Source: Bryobacterales bacterium
GTDB taxonomy: Bacteria; Acidobacteriota; Terriglobia; Bryobacterales; Bryobacteraceae
NCBI GenBank assembly: GCA_025462985.1
Contig: JAOAPP010000203.1
Coordinates: 1 to 12,699, forward strand
Reading direction: 5' to 3'
DNA: 12,699 nucleotides
In this document: positions 1 to 6,949 of the stretch, in pieces
Position numbering within the stretch: the stretch's first letter is position 1
Layout of the letters: every line of letters begins with the position of its first letter
Made by a program: the position numbers and the translations under genes
Notes under the pieces: model-generated
The model's database searches: none
Told to the model about the DNA's origin: nothing
The model's input: only the letters and a program-made list of their open reading frames with translations

Positions 1-1028
1 AGTACTTTGCGTCGATCTTCAAGAGCCACTGCACGCAGATCGTAGCCGTCGACATAAAGAATGTCGAACAGAAACAGTGTGACCGGGGTAGTCTTCACAA
101 GGCTCGGGATAGCGCCAGCATTGGCTCCGATGCGAGGCTGAATCAAATTGAATCGCGTGCGGCCCCCGTCATCCACTACGCAGATTTCGCCGTCGAGCCA
201 TGCTGTCTTGGCTTGCACCGCGGAAACCACCTCGTGGACCTCAGGGTACTGCTTCTCCGCCTCGTTTCCACGTCTCGAATAGACACGAAGCCGGCCGTCC
301 TCAATGCGGCAGAGCGCCCGAACTCCGTCCCATTTGATTTCGTAAATCCACTGCGTTCCCTGGGGCGGCTTTGTGACTGCCGTCGCCATCATGGGTTCGA
401 TCATTTCCGGCAACGCGAGCTTTTTCGCCCCCTTCAACTCCGCCACACTGAAACTGCTGATATTCTCGGCGATCTGCTGCTGGGTCCGCTTGGTCGCAAC
501 GCTCCAGGCGTATTCGTCGATGTCATAATCGGGCGTCGCGAACTCATCTTGTTTCTTGATAAGCAGCCACTCGTTGCCCTTTCCGGCGTGCTTCATGTGA
601 ACGATCGCAAACGAGCCGTTTAATTTGGTCCCGTGCAACTGGAACTTGAAATCGCCTCTCTCCAGTTGCTCAGTCGCGGGAGCGTCGCCCAGAACCTCGT
701 AAGTTCCTTTGTCCCAAAGCATGACGCTGCCGCCGCCGTATTCGCCTTCGGGAATGTTGCCTTCAAAGGTTCCATAATCAAGCGGGTGGTCTTCCACCTT
801 CATCGCCAGCGCCTTGCGCTTCGGATCGAGGCTCGGGCCTTTGGGCACGGCCCAGCTAACGAGTACGCCCTGCACTTCGAGACGGAAATCGTAATGAAGG
901 CGGCTGGCATCATGGCGCTGAACACAAAAGAAGCCGCCCCAGGTGCCTTGCTTGTCCTCGGGTTCCTTTGGACCCGGTTCCGGTGTTTTGGTGAAGTCCC
1001 GTTTGCGCGCGTATTCTTTGAGACCCAT
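1..1028 (-). CDS. ligD: ATP-dependent DNA ligase LigD, N-terminal part (phosphoesterase + start of ligase domain), cut by window edge
   Basis: Reading the minus strand from an ATG at 1028 gives 342 residues that run off the window at base 1. The first ~160 residues are the 3'-phosphoesterase (PE) domain: QRHDASRLHYDFRLE at 37-51, then KVEDHPLDYGTFEG and PEGEYGGG. H39, H45, D47, R49, H81 and Y85 match the metal and phosphate ligands known for this domain. From ~205 comes the ATP-dependent ligase domain: YEIKWDGVRA, with K232 as the expected AMP-accepting lysine, then SRRGNE (251-256), LDGEI (278-282) and FDILYVDG. LigD, with Ku, repairs double-strand breaks by non-homologous end joining. PE is N-terminal, so any polymerase domain would be C-terminal, outside the window. 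An in-frame TAA directly precedes the ATG, which fixes the start; the Shine-Dalgarno is weak. Transcribed divergently from dnaG. Identity is secure; full domain content is unknown. Confidence 0.93.
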   Translation of the reverse strand, partial: MGLKEYARKRDFTKTPEPGPKEPEDKQGTWGGFFCVQRHDASRLHYDFRLEVQGVLVSWAVPKGPSLDPKRKALAMKVEDHPLDYGTFEGNIPEGEYGGGSVMLWDKGTYEVLGDAPATEQLERGDFKFQLHGTKLNGSFAIVHMKHAGKGNEWLLIKKQDEFATPDYDIDEYAWSVATKRTQQQIAENISSFSVAELKGAKKLALPEMIEPMMATAVTKPPQGTQWIYEIKWDGVRALCRIEDGRLRVYSRRGNEAEKQYPEVHEVVSAVQAKTAWLDGEICVVDDGGRTRFNLIQPRIGANAGAIPSLVKTTPVTLFLFDILYVDGYDLRAVALEDRRKV

Positions 1029-1080
1029 TTATCCGGTCATTATGTCAGCCGCGTCCCCATGACCGTGCCGCAAGTTGCTA

Positions 1081-1099
1081 CCCTGGGAGCATCCTAGGG
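1081..1099. repeat. Imperfect inverted repeat in the ligD/dnaG divergent spacer
   Basis: CCCTGGGA (1081-1088) and TCCTAGGG (1092-1099) are inverted around GCA. As plus-strand RNA they form an 8-bp stem with one G-U pair and a 3-base loop, 44 bases before the dnaG ATG. The spacer 1029-1143 holds no other recognisable element and no convincing -35/-10 pair. It could be an operator for the divergent promoters or a hairpin in the dnaG leader; I cannot tell which. Confidence 0.3.
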
Positions 1100-1143
1100 A
1101 TGGAAACTGCAAACCGGCCCATTATTGGCGCAAGCACACCCGT

Positions 1144-1590
1144 ATGAGTTTCGCTGAACAGCTGAAAAGCCAGCTCAATATCGTGGATGTCGTGAGCCAG
1201 TATGTGCGGCTGAAGCGGTCTGGCGCAGCGCATCGGTTTGTCGGGTTATGTCCCTTCCATTCGGAGAAGACGCCCTCCTTTAGCGTTCACAGCGGAAACC
1301 AGTTCTACTACTGCTTCGGCTGTCACGCAACCGGCGATGTATTCAAGTTTGTCCAGGAAATGGAGAGCCTCACTTTCCCGGAAGTCTTGCACACACTGGC
1401 GGAGCGCAACGGCATTCCCGTTCCGCAGAGGCAACGGCCGGACGACCCGGAACAGCAGGAAAAAGCCGCGATATTCGAAATGCAGGAGATCGCCGCCCAG
1501 CTTTTCCAGGACAATCTGAGAGGACCCTGCGGCGCGGAGGCCCGATCCTACCTTCAATCGCGAGGAGTGTCGAAAGACTCTGCAGACTAG
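1144..1590 (+). CDS. dnaG: DNA primase DnaG, N-terminal part (CHC2 zinc finger), ended by premature amber stop
   Basis: The ATG at 1144 opens MSFAEQLKSQLNIVDVVSQY, the usual DnaG start. The CHC2 zinc-binding domain follows with ligands C36, H39, C57 and C60 (CPFH...CFGC) and the family sequence SEKTPSFSV between them. DnaG lays down RNA primers for replication, and this domain contacts the template. Reading stops at TAG 1588-1590 after SKDSAD, just where family members continue into the RNA-polymerase core. The same frame resumes at once with FRLGLSD, so this is the first quarter of a ~588-residue gene (1144-2910) and not a natural small protein. The frame is open upstream to a TTG at 1075, but only the ATG matches the family. 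No clear Shine-Dalgarno is visible. The gene heads a dnaG-rpoD pair. Confidence 0.88.
   Translation: MSFAEQLKSQLNIVDVVSQYVRLKRSGAAHRFVGLCPFHSEKTPSFSVHSGNQFYYCFGCHATGDVFKFVQEMESLTFPEVLHTLAERNGIPVPQRQRPDDPEQQEKAAIFEMQEIAAQLFQDNLRGPCGAEARSYLQSRGVSKDSAD
1588..1590 (+). other. In-frame amber codon interrupting dnaG
   Basis: The context is GAC TAG TTT. Upstream (ending SKDSAD) and downstream (FRLGLSD) are in one frame with no gap, and DnaG proteins normally have a charged or polar residue here in the '...xFRLG' stretch. TAG is one substitution from GAG, AAG and CAG. Four other genes in the window end in TAG (rpoD, the SRPBCC gene, the MscS gene and the peptidase), which argues against reassignment of UAG. 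The 3' base is U, not the CAR-YYA context known to favour readthrough. Confidence 0.9.
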
Positions 1591-1638
1591 TTTCGACTGG
1601 GTCTCTCCGATGCATCCGGGCAGCAGCTTGTCGCACGC

Positions 1639-2910
1639 TTGAAGAAGTTTCCCCCTGACCTGCTGGAGAAGTCCGGCCTTGTCAGCAGGCGGCAGGACGG
1701 CAGCGGTTCCTTCGACCGGTTCCGCGCGCGGCTGATGTTTCCGATTCACAATGAACAGGGAAAGGTGATCGCATTCGGCGGCCGGGCCTTGCGCGCTGAA
1801 GAAGAACGCAAGTATCTCAATTCGGCGGAGAGCAGTATTTATAAGAAGTCGACGGTGCTTTACAACCTGCACCGGGCAAAGATCGACGCTCGTAAGCACG
1901 ACCGCATGATCCTGGTTGAAGGCTACATGGATGCGATCGGCGTTTATGCGGCAGGCATCCGTGAAGTGGTGGCAATCTGCGGCACTTCGCTCAGCAACGA
2001 TCAGGTGCGGGCGATCAAGAAACAAGTGGCAGAGGGACGTGCCAGTAACGGGCAGGTCATCCTTAATCTTGATCCCGATGAGGCGGGTGCACGTTCCGCC
2101 GAGAAGTACATTGGAGCCTTTCTTTCCGAGGGCCTGCGACTGAAAGTACTAAAACTGCCGGGTGGCCTGGATCCCGACGAATACATTCAAAGGAATGGGG
2201 CAGAGGCGTACGGCAATCAGGTGAACGCTGCTCCCTTCTACTTTCACTGGCTGGCTGACCGTGCGCGCGAGAAATTCGATGTGCGGACCGTTGAAGGAAA
2301 AGTAGATGCTTTCAAGTCCCTTCTGCCCTCTATACAACAGGTGAGCGACAAACTCGAACGAGCGGCCATTACCAACCAGCTGTCCGACTATTTCAAGCTG
2401 GACCGGACGGTGATCGCGGATCAACTCCGTCAGGCGCCGGCCAGGCAGGACGTGCGGAAAGTTGCCAAGGCCACGCTCGGGCTCCCGCCGAATGAGTTAT
2501 TGCTGTTATCCAGCCTGATGATCAGTCCAGATGCGCGCGAGGCAATTAAGCATTACCTGTCTTCGGGTGACGTCCTGCGGTTGCTGGAACTCAGACCAAT
2601 TTTTGATTCCGTACTGGCGATGGATCACGAAGGCGTTCCATTCTCGATTTCCGCGCTGTCAAGCCGCCTGGAACCGCGGATGCAGCGTATACTGACGGAA
2701 CTTAGTTTCTCCGAACAGGCACTGGAGGAGGAAGGTGCGGCACAGCAGGCTCTTCACTGTCTCCGGGCGCTGGAAGAGAAGGCGGGTGAGGCCATATCTG
2801 GCGAGCTTAGAAGAAAGATTCGCGAACTGGAAGAACAAGGCAATGTTGGGGAAGCGATGAGGCTGATTAATGAACTGGATCGTCGGAAAACTACCGCTTC
2901 CAGATCGTAA
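1639..2910 (+). CDS. dnaG: DNA primase DnaG, C-terminal part (polymerase core with TOPRIM, helicase-interaction region)
   Basis: This continues the dnaG frame after the amber; coding actually resumes at 1591, and 1639 is only the first TTG, without a ribosome site, so independent initiation is doubtful. Numbered from the 1144 start, the RNA-polymerase core shows RFRARLMFPIHNEQGKVIAF (192-211) and the basic EERKYLNSAES segment. The TOPRIM domain has VEGYMD with E259, and NLDPDEAG with metal-binding D310 and D312. The last ~150 residues (ELLLLSSLMISP onward) correspond to the region that binds the replicative helicase DnaB and are less conserved. There is no frameshift or further stop to TAA 2908-2910, so the gene looks under recent selection. 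rpoD follows after 107 bases. Family assignment is certain; what is uncertain is whether the cell makes full-length protein from this sequence. Confidence 0.88.
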   Translation: MKKFPPDLLEKSGLVSRRQDGSGSFDRFRARLMFPIHNEQGKVIAFGGRALRAEEERKYLNSAESSIYKKSTVLYNLHRAKIDARKHDRMILVEGYMDAIGVYAAGIREVVAICGTSLSNDQVRAIKKQVAEGRASNGQVILNLDPDEAGARSAEKYIGAFLSEGLRLKVLKLPGGLDPDEYIQRNGAEAYGNQVNAAPFYFHWLADRAREKFDVRTVEGKVDAFKSLLPSIQQVSDKLERAAITNQLSDYFKLDRTVIADQLRQAPARQDVRKVAKATLGLPPNELLLLSSLMISPDAREAIKHYLSSGDVLRLLELRPIFDSVLAMDHEGVPFSISALSSRLEPRMQRILTELSFSEQALEEEGAAQQALHCLRALEEKAGEAISGELRRKIRELEEQGNVGEAMRLINELDRRKTTASRS

Positions 2911-2936
2911 TTCGTGTTGTACTATGAGGAGTCGAG

Positions 2937-2954
2937 GAGCCGTCGGGGCGGCTC
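2937..2954 (+). promoter_or_regulatory. Hairpin 1 in the dnaG-rpoD spacer
   Basis: GAGCCG (2937-2942) and CGGCTC (2949-2954) pair perfectly over 6 bp around TCGGGG. No T-run follows, so it does not look like an intrinsic terminator. Together with the next hairpin it could be an RNA-processing or stability element. In E. coli the dnaG-rpoD intercistronic RNA is a known processing region; any parallel is inference. Confidence 0.35.
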
Positions 2955-2969
2955 AGAGGACTAGGTCTC

Positions 2970-2984
2970 GCGCGATTTTCGCGC
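2970..2984 (+). promoter_or_regulatory. Hairpin 2 in the dnaG-rpoD spacer
   Basis: GCGCGA (2970-2975) and TCGCGC (2979-2984) pair perfectly around TTT, 33 bases before the rpoD ATG. It is GC-rich and compact with no U-tract behind it, so again not a standard terminator. The spacer also carries a weak TACTAT (2920-2925) that could be a -10 for an rpoD-specific promoter, but no good -35 is visible. Confidence 0.35.
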
Positions 2985-3017
2985 TTCGATCAATGGTCTG
3001 ATTGTTCAAGGCAGTTG

Positions 3018-4673
3018 ATGCAAGACAGCGACAACAAAGGCTTCGCTCTGTACGATGACGTCGCAGGAGTTGTGACTGACGACCTGGCCAGTGGCGGCGA
3101 TATCCACGAGCTGTTCGGAGAATTCGAGAACGCGCCGGTTGAACTCCTCAGTGACGATAAAGAGTTCGCCAGCAAGGAAGAGGTAGAAGACCTCTCCGAT
3201 CTCGACTTATCGCCAGGCACTCTCGACAAGAGCAATGATTCGGTTCGCGTCTATCTGCGCGAAATGGGTATGGTTCCGCTGCTCACGCGCGAGGGCGAGA
3301 TCGAACTGGCCAAGCGAATTGAGCGCGGCGAAACCGCAGTGCGCAAGGCGCTTTCCCGGTCTCATCTGATCTTTCAATTGTTGCTGGAGACGAAGTTGCG
3401 CTTGGAAGAGGGCACCATATCGGTCCTGGATGTGGTGCAATCGCCAGAAGCTCACATCGGGCAGGATGAGGAAGAAACAGCCAATCCGTTGAAAGAACAA
3501 CTGCTCGCCTCATTAAAAGCGATCGAGCACATGTACTGCAAAGCGCACACCATGCAGCACAAGCTCATGATCATGTCGCGCACCTTCAAGCCGAAGCAGT
3601 ACCGGAAATTGCGGTACGAGTATGCACGCCTGATTGTCCTAATCTCTCGCAGCGTTCGGCTGCTGCCTTTTTCCACCCGGTTCCAGAGGTCTCTCAGTGC
3701 GGCCCTGAAGCGCGTGACCGAGAAGATGCGCCTTCTCGAAGAGCAGATCGCCCGGCTACATCGCAACATCGAAGACCCAGCCGCAGTGGCTGACTCTTCA
3801 TGGGCGGCAGCCAGTCGCAAGGAACTGAAAGCGCTCACCACGCAGTTGCAGGATCTGGAACGCTCGTCCGGTGCCACGGCCCTGGAGTTGCGGAGAACGC
3901 TGCAGATCGTAGCGCGCGGCGAATTCGAGACGGATGAAGCCAAGAAGAGGTTGATCGAAGCAAACCTTCGATTGGTGGTATCGGTTGCCAAGCGATACAC
4001 CAACCGAGGCATGCAATTTCTGGATCTGATCCAGGAAGGCAACATCGGGCTCATGCGGGCCGTCGACAAGTTCGACTACAAGCGCGGATACAAGTTCTCA
4101 ACTTACGCGACATGGTGGGTCAGGCAGGCCGTAACGCGCGCCATCGCGGACCAGGCACGGACGATCCGCATTCCCGTGCACATGATTGAGACCATTAACA
4201 AGCTGGTCCGCTTGCAGCGCCTGATGCAACAGGAACTCGGACGAGAGCCTACCACCGATGAGCTGGCGGTCCGAATGGAGCTCACGCCGAGTAAGGTCCG
4301 GCGAGTGATGCGCATTGCACAGGAACCCATTTCGCTCCAAACCCCTGTGGGAGAAGAAGAAGAATCGAACTTGGGTGACTTTTTGGTGGATAGCCGGATG
4401 GTTTCTCCCTCCGACGCCGTGATCAATCTCAATTTGCGCGAACAGACCGCCGAAGTTTTGAAAACGCTGAGTCCCCGCGAGGAAAAAATCGTCAAGATGA
4501 GATTTGGATTGCAGGACGGCAGCGAGCATACGCTCGAAGAAGTTGGTCAGAATTTCGCGGTGACCCGGGAACGCATCCGTCAGATTGAGGCGAAGGCGCT
4601 TCGTAAATTGCGCCATCCCAGCCGCAGCCACCGCCTCCGAAACTTTCTCGAAGGCAGCGCAGAGCAAGCCTAG
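3018..4673 (+). CDS. rpoD: RNA polymerase sigma factor RpoD (sigma-70, housekeeping)
   Basis: A protein of 551 residues that gives RNA polymerase core its promoter specificity. An acidic N-terminal ~70 residues stands where region 1.1 lies. Region 1.2 is [20 protein letters not shown] (75-94). A ~200-residue non-conserved insert, rich in basic helices, runs to ~305. Region 2 follows: [20 protein letters not shown] (308-327), then [19 protein letters not shown] and the -10 recognition stretch [18 protein letters not shown]. Region 3 contains [13 protein letters not shown]. Region 4 has [15 protein letters not shown] and the -35 helix-turn-helix [18 protein letters not shown]. The full region 2.3/2.4 and 4.2 set marks a primary sigma, not an alternative one. 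I chose ATG 3018, preceded by AAGG (3008-3011), over the adjacent TTG 3015. The gene follows dnaG on the same strand, as in macromolecular-synthesis operons. Its TAG stop overlaps the stop of the convergent neighbour. Confidence 0.97.
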   Translation: MQDSDNKGFALYDDVAGVVTDDLASGGDIHELFGEFENAPVELLSDDKEFASKEEVEDLSDLDLSPGTLDKSNDSVRVYLREMGMVPLLTREGEIELAKRIERGETAVRKALSRSHLIFQLLLETKLRLEEGTISVLDVVQSPEAHIGQDEEETANPLKEQLLASLKAIEHMYCKAHTMQHKLMIMSRTFKPKQYRKLRYEYARLIVLISRSVRLLPFSTRFQRSLSAALKRVTEKMRLLEEQIARLHRNIEDPAAVADSSWAAASRKELKALTTQLQDLERSSGATALELRRTLQIVARGEFETDEAKKRLIEANLRLVVSVAKRYTNRGMQFLDLIQEGNIGLMRAVDKFDYKRGYKFSTYATWWVRQAVTRAIADQARTIRIPVHMIETINKLVRLQRLMQQELGREPTTDELAVRMELTPSKVRRVMRIAQEPISLQTPVGEEEESNLGDFLVDSRMVSPSDAVINLNLREQTAEVLKTLSPREEKIVKMRFGLQDGSEHTLEEVGQNFAVTRERIRQIEAKALRKLRHPSRSHRLRNFLEGSAEQA

Positions 4674-5161
4674 TCCTTGATGGCTGGCTCGGCCACTTGC
4701 CGCGTAGCGCCTCCAAACAACTTCTGCAATTCCTGCTGCCTGTAGCGAAAGATTTCGAGAAGCTGCCGGGCAACCACAGCCTTGTGCGCGATCTCCCCGA
4801 GAAACCCGAGCTGCAATGCATACTCCACGTGATCGCAAACCAGCGTGCCTTCCGCCATGGGCTTAAACGTGTGGCGGTGGCGCCACAACGAATAGGGCCC
4901 CTCTGCCTGCTCATCCAGAAACAGGAATGGCGGCTCGTATTCGACGATAAGTGTTTTCCAATGCATCGGCAATCCGAGCCATCTGATGCGATAGGTGATC
5001 TCAGCTCCTTTGCGCAGCGTGACACGCCCCGGAGTTGTTACCTGAAACTTCAGCCAGGACGGCGTGATCTTGGCCAGATTATGAGGATCTTCAAAAACGG
5101 AGAACGTTTCGGCCAGAGACTTGGGAACGAGCATCTCGCAGCGCAGTGTGTGGACCTTCAT
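4670..5161 (-). CDS. SRPBCC-fold (START-like) ligand-binding / cyclase-dehydrase-like protein
   Basis: A protein of 163 residues starting [13 protein letters not shown]. The pattern [19 protein letters not shown] (11-29), ITPSWLKF (32-39), [20 protein letters not shown] (51-70), a central acidic-aromatic strand and the C-terminal helix ending in IFRYRQQEL (137-145) is typical of small cytoplasmic SRPBCC proteins annotated as cyclase/dehydrase-like. They bind hydrophobic ligands in a helix-grip cavity. No catalytic residue can be named and the ligand is unknown. The start at 5161 is supported by family-like residues from the first codon on; the frame is open far upstream but over unrelated sequence antisense to nth. 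It is divergent from nth (91-base spacer) and convergent with rpoD, sharing the palindrome CTAG so that each gene ends in TAG. No signal peptide or membrane segment. Fold confident, function unknown. Confidence 0.82.
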   Translation of the reverse strand: MKVHTLRCEMLVPKSLAETFSVFEDPHNLAKITPSWLKFQVTTPGRVTLRKGAEITYRIRWLGLPMHWKTLIVEYEPPFLFLDEQAEGPYSLWRHRHTFKPMAEGTLVCDHVEYALQLGFLGEIAHKAVVARQLLEIFRYRQQELQKLFGGATRQVAEPAIKD

Positions 5162-5223
5162 TGGAACATTGGCCTGCGCTCTTTTGATGCCTTCCCCCGA
5201 TGACGTGCGACAGAATCTTTTCG

Positions 5224-5235
5224 ACCGCGTGCGGT
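5224..5235. repeat. Short inverted repeat in the SRPBCC/nth divergent spacer
   Basis: ACCGC-GT-GCGGT is a perfect 5-bp dyad in the 91-base divergent spacer 5162-5252, 17 bases before the nth ATG. It is compatible with a small operator but may be chance. The rest of the spacer shows no clear -35/-10 pair. Confidence 0.2.
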
Positions 5236-5252
5236 ATGTTGGTGCTTTCCCG

Positions 5253-5975
5253 ATGGCTGAAAACGAAATCGCGATCGCGACTCCGGTGCATTCTGTTACT
5301 CCGCCAAAGAAGGTCCCGAAGCCGAAGAGCGCGGCGGACCGCAAGGAACGCATATCGAAGATTATCGCGGAGCTCGACAGGATTTTTCCCGATGCGACCT
5401 GCGCTCTGCATCACGGCAATGCCTGGGAGCTACTCGTCGCAACGATTCTCTCAGCCCAGTGCACCGATGAACGGGTGAATAAGGTCACGCCGGGCCTTTT
5501 CGCGAAATATCCGACGATGGAGGACCTGGCAAACGCCTCACAGGAGGAGGTAGCCAATGACATCCGATCCACCGGTTTCTTCAACAACAAGGCTCGCTCG
5601 ATCATAGGCGCTGCGAAGACCATTCTTAGAAAGTTCGGTGGGAAGGTCCCACAAAATATAGAGGAATTGTTGACAGTTCCAGGTGCGGCGCGCAAAACGG
5701 CAAACGTGGTATTAGGCACAGCCTTTGGCATCACATCGGGCGTGGTGGTCGATACGCATGTGGCTCGCATCTCGCAGCGGCTGGACCTGACGAAAAATGA
5801 CGATCCCGTCAACATCGAACGCGATTTGATGAAAAGCATTCCGCAAGACCGCTGGATCCTCTTCTCTCACCAGGTGATTCACTTCGGCCGGCAGATCTGC
5901 GTGGCCCGCAAACCGAGATGTGCCTCCTGTCCGCTGGACCCACTCTGCTACGCGAAGGACAAGACCCTGGCCTGA
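5253..5975 (+). CDS. nth: Endonuclease III (DNA glycosylase/AP lyase)
   Basis: A protein of 240 residues that starts base excision repair by removing oxidised pyrimidines and cleaving the abasic site by beta-elimination. A basic, low-complexity ~30-residue leader precedes the core. ELLVATILSAQCTDERVN (59-76) and DIRSTGFFNNKARSI (103-117) are family blocks. The helix-hairpin-helix is LLTVPGAARKTANVVLG (139-155) with catalytic K148, and VVVDTHVARIS carries catalytic D167. A [4Fe-4S] cluster motif closes the protein: C216-x6-C223-x2-C226-x5-C232. The hairpin reads PGAAR where E. coli has PGVGR, so one hairpin glycine is Ala; both catalytic residues remain and activity is expected. ATG 5253 is preferred; an ATG at 5187 is in frame, but its extra 22 residues look unrelated. 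The sugar kinase follows closely on the same strand. Confidence 0.96.
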   Translation: MAENEIAIATPVHSVTPPKKVPKPKSAADRKERISKIIAELDRIFPDATCALHHGNAWELLVATILSAQCTDERVNKVTPGLFAKYPTMEDLANASQEEVANDIRSTGFFNNKARSIIGAAKTILRKFGGKVPQNIEELLTVPGAARKTANVVLGTAFGITSGVVVDTHVARISQRLDLTKNDDPVNIERDLMKSIPQDRWILFSHQVIHFGRQICVARKPRCASCPLDPLCYAKDKTLA

Positions 5976-5992
5976 ATGGAAACGGCTTAGCA

Positions 5993-6946
5993 TTGCCGCG
6001 GCTTTATCTGGGGGTCGATGGCGGACAGTCCAGCACCACTGCGCTGATTGCGGATGACACAGGTGCGGTGCTAGGCCGTGGCTGCGGCGGACCTTGCAAC
6101 CACGTGACCGGCGCGGAAGCTGTTGAGAAGTTCAACCGCGTACTCGGCGGATGCCTGGAGGAGGCCTGTGCCCAGGCGGGTCTCGACACTAAAACTGTCC
6201 GCTTCGAGGCGGCGTGCCTTGGATTCAGCGGTGGCGCGGAAGACAAACGGGCTTTGGCGGAGCTGCTTATCGCAAGCGAGCACTACGCCATCACACACGA
6301 CGCCGAGATTGCGCTGATGGGAGCCACGGCGGGCGAACCGGGGATCATTGTCATTGCAGGAACCGGGTCAATGGCATTCGGCCGCAATGCCAACGGCGAA
6401 ACTGCGAGGGCGGGCGGCTGGGGCTACATCTATGGCGATGAGGGGGGCGCGTTCGACATCGTTCGCCAGGCACTGCGGGCGGCTCTGCGCGCCGACGAGG
6501 GCTGGGGACCGACGACTTCCCTTCTCCGGATGCTTCTTCAGGCGACGGGCGCGCAATCCGCCAATGCGCTCCTTCATCGTTTTTACGCACCAGAGTATCC
6601 CAGATCCAGAGTGGCCTCGTTTGCGCCCCTGGTGAATGAAGCGGCCCGTTCGGGAGATCAACTCGCGAAGCAAATTTTGCATCGTGCCGGCGTGCAGCTA
6701 TCTGAGTTGGTCCGCGGCGTATACGGCAAATTGTTTACAGCTGCCGAACGTGTCCCCGTGGCCGCCGTCGGAGGAGCGTTTCTCAGCGCGATCTTGCGCA
6801 CAACCCTTGAAGAGGAAGTTATGAAGGACATCGGCTGCGCAGTGATCGAACCGCGATGGAGTCCTGCGGCGGGAGCTGTTCTTCAAGCTCTGCGACTAGG
6901 GGGCAGTGACAATCTGCCGCACGGAATGAGTTTGGGGCGCAAATGA
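5993..6946 (+). CDS. BadF/BadG/BcrA/BcrD-family ATPase, N-acetylglucosamine-kinase-like
   Basis: About 317 residues of the ASKHA (actin/hexokinase) fold. Phosphate-1 loop: YLGVDGGQSST (DGG at 9-11). THDAEIAL carries D103 at the position of the catalytic base in N-acetylglucosamine kinases. Phosphate-2 loop: IAGTGSMAFG (AGTGS at 122-126). AGGWGYIYGDEGGAFDI (140-156) is the signature that favours a GlcNAc/glucosamine kinase over the benzoyl-CoA-reductase activators, as does the lack of their [4Fe-4S] cysteines. The adenosine site is AAVGGAFLS (247-255). It probably phosphorylates an amino sugar released from cell wall or chitin; the substrate is not proven. The start is uncertain: TTG 5993 gives MPRLYLGVDGG, whereas ATG 5918 would overlap nth by 58 bases. 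The ATG touching the nth stop (5976) is out of frame. It follows nth by 17 bases, probably co-transcribed. Confidence 0.87.
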   Translation: MPRLYLGVDGGQSSTTALIADDTGAVLGRGCGGPCNHVTGAEAVEKFNRVLGGCLEEACAQAGLDTKTVRFEAACLGFSGGAEDKRALAELLIASEHYAITHDAEIALMGATAGEPGIIVIAGTGSMAFGRNANGETARAGGWGYIYGDEGGAFDIVRQALRAALRADEGWGPTTSLLRMLLQATGAQSANALLHRFYAPEYPRSRVASFAPLVNEAARSGDQLAKQILHRAGVQLSELVRGVYGKLFTAAERVPVAAVGGAFLSAILRTTLEEEVMKDIGCAVIEPRWSPAAGAVLQALRLGGSDNLPHGMSLGRK

Positions 6947-6949
6947 ACA

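Noticed and set aside
213..1097. Two plus-strand open frames (136 and 154 codons) opposite ligD
   Set aside because: They are antisense to a minus-strand frame with unmistakable LigD phosphoesterase and ligase motifs; their own sequences show no family pattern.
1588..1590. UAG as pyrrolysine or a reassigned sense codon
   Set aside because: Four other genes in the window use TAG as their normal stop, and DnaG has no known pyrrolysine position.
1246..2025. 259-codon minus-strand open frame opposite dnaG, spanning the amber site
   Set aside because: It bridges the broken point, but it mirrors conserved DnaG motifs and has no recognisable domain or ribosome site.
2937..2984. Intrinsic terminator after dnaG
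   Set aside because: Both hairpins lack a following T-run, so termination is not supported by sequence.
3452..4838. Minus-strand open frames of 205 and 246 codons opposite rpoD
   Set aside because: Antisense shadows of conserved sigma-70 regions in GC-rich DNA; one also runs on through the convergent SRPBCC gene in a different frame.
5162..5353. N-terminal extension of the SRPBCC protein to 227 residues
   Set aside because: The extension would run antisense through the nth start and is unlike the family N-terminus, which begins at the ATG at 5161.
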